Below are positions 60,895 to 64,000 of a DNA stretch of 64,000 nt, piece by piece; within the stretch, counting starts at the first letter, position 1; each line of letters opens with the position of its first letter. The stretch spans positions 3,957,501-4,021,500 of the forward strand of contig NZ_WWFG01000001.1 of NCBI RefSeq assembly GCF_026127265.1, written 5' to 3'. A program made the translations under genes and the position numbers. Origin of the DNA: Nostoc sp. KVJ3. Lineage in GTDB: Bacteria; Cyanobacteriota; Cyanobacteriia; Cyanobacteriales; Nostocaceae. The notes beneath the pieces are model-generated. The model was not told the DNA's origin. It searched no databases and saw only the letters and a program-made list of their open reading frames with translations.

Positions 60895-60976
60895 GTGGGG
60901 GATGGGGAAGAAGCAAGGGGGCAGGGGGAGCAGGGGAAGCAGGGGGAGCAGGGGGAGAAAGAACTAATACCCCATG

Positions 60977-61045
60977 CCCAATTCCCAATTCCCAATTCCC
61001 AATTCCCAATTCCCAATCCCCAATTCCCAATTCCCAATTCCCAAT
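60977..61045. repeat. Heptamer tandem repeat array (CCCAATT)
   Basis: About ten 7-mers CCCAATT/CCCAATC lie 15 bases before the ATG of the YajQ gene. A GGGGGAGCAGGGGAAGCAGG-type array precedes it (60896-60958). Confidence 0.9.
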
Positions 61046-61059
61046 ATCCAAAATGTTTT

Positions 61060-61551
61060 ATGGCTTCTACATTTTCCTTTGACATTGTGAGCGACTTTGA
61101 CCGACAAGAGTTAGTTAACGCAGTCGATCAAGTTATCCGAGACATCAAAGGTCGTTACGACCTCAAAGACACTGAAACTACTGTTGAGTTGGTCGAAGAA
61201 AGCATTAACGTTAGTACTGACAGTGAGTTTACCTTAGATTCTGTACACACCGTCCTGCGAGAAAAAGCCGCCAAGCGTAACCTTTCCCAGAAAATTTTTG
61301 ATTTTGGCAAAGTTGAATCAGCTAGCGGTAATCGCGTGCGTCAAGAAATCAAACTCAAAAAAGGCATAAGTCAAGAAATCGCCAAACAAATTTCCAAATT
61401 GATTCGGGACGAATTCAAAAAAGTACAAGCCTCAATCCAAGGGGATGCTGTGCGGGTTTCTGCCAAATCTAAAGATGACTTACAAGAAGTTATGCAGCGA
61501 CTAAAACAAGAAGACTACCCGGTAGCTTTACAATTTACAAATTATCGCTAA
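61060..61551 (+). CDS. yajQ: YajQ family nucleotide-binding protein
   Basis: A 163-residue YajQ/UPF0234 protein, MASTFSFDIVSDFDRQELVNAVDQVIRDIKGRYDLKDT, with two RNP-like halves and the conserved KLIRDEFKKVQASIQGDAVRVSAKSKDDLQEVMQRLK. In some bacteria YajQ binds cyclic di-GMP and acts with a LysR regulator; in others it binds nucleotides. The role in cyanobacteria is unknown. ATG 61060 is the start, the earlier frame being the repeat array. Confidence 0.95.
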   Translation: MASTFSFDIVSDFDRQELVNAVDQVIRDIKGRYDLKDTETTVELVEESINVSTDSEFTLDSVHTVLREKAAKRNLSQKIFDFGKVESASGNRVRQEIKLKKGISQEIAKQISKLIRDEFKKVQASIQGDAVRVSAKSKDDLQEVMQRLKQEDYPVALQFTNYR

Positions 61552-61556
61552 AAAAT

Positions 61557-61733
61557 TCGTAATTCGTAATTGAATTCTTAATTACGAATTACGAATTACG
61601 AATTATTCTAAGAGGATGTTTGAAAAGTCCTCTTGTTTGGTATCAAAAGTTCTAGATCCTCCTAAATCCCTCTTAAAAAAGGGGATTTTGATTCCGATTC
61701 CCCCCTTTTTAAGGGGGGTTAGGGGGGATCAAA
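61557..61733. repeat. Dispersed palindromic repeats
   Basis: AATTCGTAATT units (61557-61610) precede a GGGG/CCCC palindrome group (CCCCCCTTTTTAAGGGGGG at 61701-61719, then GGTTAGGGGGGATC). It separates yajQ from the converging GST gene. Confidence 0.65.
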
Positions 61734-61772
61734 GTGACTTTAGTCACAGCAAAATACTTGTTCATTCAACCT

Positions 61773-62330
61773 CTAAGCCCCTCCGCCAATACTTTTTTGA
61801 AATGCCGGACGCTCAGATAACTGCTTGATATAGTTCAACACCTCTGGGTAAGGGCTGAGGTCTAGCTTCAGCATGATGGGAATATAACTCAGAATAGAAC
61901 CCACTCCCACATCAGCAACAGTGAACTCATTACCCAGCAAAAAAGGCTGCTTACTGAAAATTTCATTTAACGGAGTCAACAAGCGGGGCATTTCTCGCTC
62001 CCGATTTGCTTCTACAAAAATCCCTGTAGCTAGGGTAGAATTTCCAAACAATACCCACTGGGAAAATACAGCACGTTCCTCTAGTGAAAGTGGACTTTTA
62101 CTGTACTTCTCGGCAAGATACAGCAAAATTGCTCCAGATTCCCAAAGCTGAAAATCCCCATCAACAATTGCTGGAACTTTACCAACTGGGTTAATCGCCA
62201 AATATTCAGGCTTGAGGTGTTCACCCGCTTGCATATCGAGTTTGACGAATTCGTAAGGAACTTGGATTTCCTCTAAATACCATTGAACAATTGAGGCTCG
62301 ACTCCGAGCGCCGCCGTAAAGTTTGAGCAT
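61773..62330 (-). CDS. Glutathione S-transferase family protein
   Basis: A 185-residue GST. The thioredoxin-like part is MLKLYGGARSRASIVQWYLEEIQVPYEFVKLDMQAGEHLKPEYLAINPVGKVPAIVDGDFQLWESGAILLYLAEKY, with the glutathione-binding VPAIVD and ESGAI; the helical part has FTVADVGVGSIL (N-cap box). The catalytic Ser or Cys position shows ARSRAS. It is about 15-20 residues shorter than typical GSTs. It conjugates or reduces electrophiles with glutathione; the substrate is unknown. It ends seven bases downstream of the next minus gene start region, forming a unit with it. Confidence 0.87.
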   Translation of the reverse strand: MLKLYGGARSRASIVQWYLEEIQVPYEFVKLDMQAGEHLKPEYLAINPVGKVPAIVDGDFQLWESGAILLYLAEKYSKSPLSLEERAVFSQWVLFGNSTLATGIFVEANREREMPRLLTPLNEIFSKQPFLLGNEFTVADVGVGSILSYIPIMLKLDLSPYPEVLNYIKQLSERPAFQKSIGGGA

Positions 62331-62336
62331 AATTTC

Positions 62337-62801
62337 TTAAAGAACTTTGTGAGTGTGAGAATGCTGTTTAACGTTATCTTCTTTCGTTACAACTCTAGCG
62401 GCATTTAGCACCCGTTTGCGCTCAATGGAATACTTAAATTCAGTATAGTTTGTACCTAATGGAATCAGGGATTTTGCAGATTCACGACGCTTGTAGGTAC
62501 GAGCTACTGCAAATGCTCGTGGCACAAATTCTTCTCCAAACTGAGCCGACTCTGGAAAGCCATCTGGTAGCAGTTGTGAATCGCCATCTAACACAGATCC
62601 CAAAGTTGTTGCATGAGCCAGCTTATAGGAAGTAGGAATGCCCTTTAAAAGCGCTTCCAAAGCCGCAGAGGGAATCGGTTCTATAACTTCGATTTGATAA
62701 ACTTCTCCATCTTCTTTGACGAAGCAGGTTGCCAAGCCGATAACAATGTAGTCATCGGTTGCTAAATCAGGCGCATTGGGATAGGAAATTGCAGTTGTCA
62801 T
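62337..62801 (-). CDS. Conserved-looking cyanobacterial protein, unknown function
   Basis: A 154-residue soluble protein starting MTTAISYPNAPDLATDDYIVIGLATCFVKEDGEVYQIEVIEPIPSAALEALLKGIPTSY. Its stop is six bases before the GST start, so the two are co-transcribed. The frame extends five codons upstream (MRNFL), less likely. I do not recognise a fold; the sequence has no catalytic motif, and a His-rich tail (KQHSHTHKVL). A link to glutathione-dependent stress response is suggested only by the neighbour. Confidence 0.68.
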   Translation of the reverse strand: MTTAISYPNAPDLATDDYIVIGLATCFVKEDGEVYQIEVIEPIPSAALEALLKGIPTSYKLAHATTLGSVLDGDSQLLPDGFPESAQFGEEFVPRAFAVARTYKRRESAKSLIPLGTNYTEFKYSIERKRVLNAARVVTKEDNVKQHSHTHKVL

Positions 62802-62841
62802 CAGAAAATTTCTCAAAACTTAAAAATTAAATCTAGATACT

Positions 62842-63230
62842 GGGGCATTGGGCATTGGGCATTGGGCATTGAGAATTGGGCATTGGGCATTGGGCATTAG
62901 TTCTTTCTCCCCCTGCTTCCCCTGCTCCCCCTGCTCCCTGCTCCCTCATCTCCCCTCTGCCCCTCTACCTTCTTTCTCATCTTTAAAAGAACGGCTTGTT
63001 GGCATTCTACCAATTTGTCGCTCTCACTACTTGACCTTTTTTTAATTAAAAATTAAAAGTTAAAAATTAAGAAGAAGAATAATTTTTAATTAATTAATTT
63101 TGGGTACAAGCCCCCACTGATAGCGCAGCGTAAAGCCTTCGGCATGGCTTCGCTTAAAGCGAGTCCGCGAGCGTCTTGCAATTTTTAATTAATAATTTTT
63201 AATTTTTAATTGGAGCGAAGCGACTTGACC
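62842..63230. repeat. Repeat-rich intergenic region
   Basis: A heptamer array TTGGGCA / TTGAGAA at 62842-62899, a CCCCTGCTCC-type array (62905-62965), TTTTTAATT units (63035-63090 and 63180-63215) and a palindrome-rich block (63118-63175, GCGTAAAGCC...GCTTCGCTTAAAGCG). No gene is seen up to 63474. Confidence 0.8.
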
Positions 63231-63473
63231 AGTATTTGAGATTGACATCTGCTATTTCTGGAATTCACCTCTGGGATCAAGTATCCATGATTAGGTTTGA
63301 GGAGCAATTGTTTATTTAAGGCGTAGATTTTTCTTGTGCGGCTAGGTTAAGTTCTCTCTTTAGATGGCTTTTTTGTAACCCTAAATACCTTAAGAATAGA
63401 GACAGTGGTAAAACCACTACCCATCAAAAACTAGAATTTTATTTCACAAAGCAGGGATTTCAGGCAGGGAAAG

Positions 63474-64000
63474 ATGAATATTCACTCATTTTTAGCTGAC
63501 GATGACCAGCAAAGTAAGCAATATCAATATGTTTTAAATAATACAAATAAAGTCCAAGAGCAGAGGAAAAACGATCGCAGCCCATCTACTTTAGAAAATA
63601 ACTACTTACGCTCTTTTGCTTTGAAGTCGGCACAACAAGGAGATTATACTGAGGCGATCGCACTTTTAACCCAACTAATTTACCGCCATCCTCACAATGC
63701 CGTTGATTACAACAATCGGGGGCTGATCTATTTCCAAAGTGGTGAAAGACCAAAAGCGCTTCATGATTACAACACCGCCCTCAAGCTTAATCCTAATTTA
63801 GCTAGTGCCTATAATAATCGCGCAAATTACTACGCGGCTTGTGGAGAATTAGCAGCAGCACTTACCGACTACGATCGAGCGATTGATTTAAATCCTTGCC
63901 ATGTCCGGGCGTGGATTAACAGAGGCATTACCTGGCGTGAATTAAAGGAATATGAGGAGGCAATTGAGAATTTTGAGGTAGCACAGTTTTTTGGTCAACT
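63474..64000 (+). CDS. Tetratricopeptide repeat protein, 5' part
   Basis: The first 175 codons of a protein running off the window. It starts MNIHSFLADDDQQSKQYQY; after a 45-residue hydrophilic region, tetratricopeptide repeats begin: ALKSAQQGDYTEAIALLTQLIYRHP, YNNRGLIYFQSGERPKALHDYNTALKLNP, YNNRANYYAACGELAAALTDYDRAIDLNP and INRGITWRELKEYEEAIENF, at 34-residue spacing. TPR proteins are scaffolds; the partner cannot be told. Confidence 0.88.
   Translation, partial: MNIHSFLADDDQQSKQYQYVLNNTNKVQEQRKNDRSPSTLENNYLRSFALKSAQQGDYTEAIALLTQLIYRHPHNAVDYNNRGLIYFQSGERPKALHDYNTALKLNPNLASAYNNRANYYAACGELAAALTDYDRAIDLNPCHVRAWINRGITWRELKEYEEAIENFEVAQFFGQ

Noticed and set aside
1..64000. tRNA or rRNA genes
   Set aside because: I looked for the T-arm GGTTCGAATCC-type consensus and rRNA signatures on both strands and saw no acceptable match; a tRNA search program would be decisive.

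Overview
The window is chromosomal DNA of a filamentous, probably heterocyst-forming cyanobacterium of the Nostoc/Anabaena type. The evidence is the many GCGATCGC (HIP1-like) octamers, the heptameric tandem repeats of the CCCAATT type, several cyanobacteria-only families (DUF1830, DUF4079, DUF6761-like, DUF5895-like, DICT-HD, the TIGR03960-type radical SAM protein beside RNase E, NatA/NatC, PEP-CTERM-like tail) and GTG/TTG starts. No rRNA, tRNA or CRISPR array was recognised. Most of the content is housekeeping or signalling genes, separated by repeat-rich intergenic DNA.

Layout. 1-6 kb: 5' end of rne, a large B12/radical SAM protein, a STAS protein, and a small unknown gene behind a consensus CRP-type site. 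6-16 kb: clpS, a CPBP protease, a VapBC-like pair, a pentapeptide-repeat protein overlapping a DICT/HD sensor, a second radical SAM protein, DUF1830, two membrane proteins, an ABC ATPase. 16-26 kb: a frameshifted OmpR-type regulator, Grx4-BolA, a PlsC-like acyltransferase, tadA, grxC, glpX, hemA, and an ArsR-type regulator with a perfect operator-like palindrome. 26-36 kb: two Uma2 proteins, a decayed HicAB module behind natC-natA, a RelE-type pair, a frameshifted pgi, a double-Nif11 protein, mltA. 36-47 kb: DUF5895-like protein, an IS200/IS605-like relic, a 2H phosphoesterase, a HAD hydrolase whose tail comes from a repeat element, a three-gene cluster (ThDP enzyme, KAS III-like enzyme broken by a 7-bp duplication, secreted GDSL esterase), and a 1181-aa HTH/NB-ARC/WD40 protein. 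47-56 kb: an RHH protein, a His-box hydroxylase behind a possible leader peptide, and a block of two sensor kinases and a response regulator. 56-64 kb: aldo/keto reductase, Pta-like protein, divergent DUF4188/PadR pair with a double palindromic operator, DprA-like protein, MAPEG protein, YajQ, GST, and the start of a TPR protein.

Themes. (1) Small repeat elements (MITEs, heptamer arrays, dispersed palindromes) have reshaped genes: they interrupt hicA, supply the stop codon of the HAD gene, truncate hicB and appear inside reading frames of an ABC ATPase, a histidine kinase and a radical SAM protein. (2) Three otherwise well-preserved genes carry one frameshift each. Two are one-G losses in short G runs and may be sequence errors; the third is a 7-bp tandem duplication that could be a reversible slippage switch. 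(3) The least explained systems are the ThDP-KAS III-GDSL cluster, the HTH-NB-ARC-WD40 protein, the double-Nif11 protein and the leader-peptide/hairpin in front of the hydroxylase.
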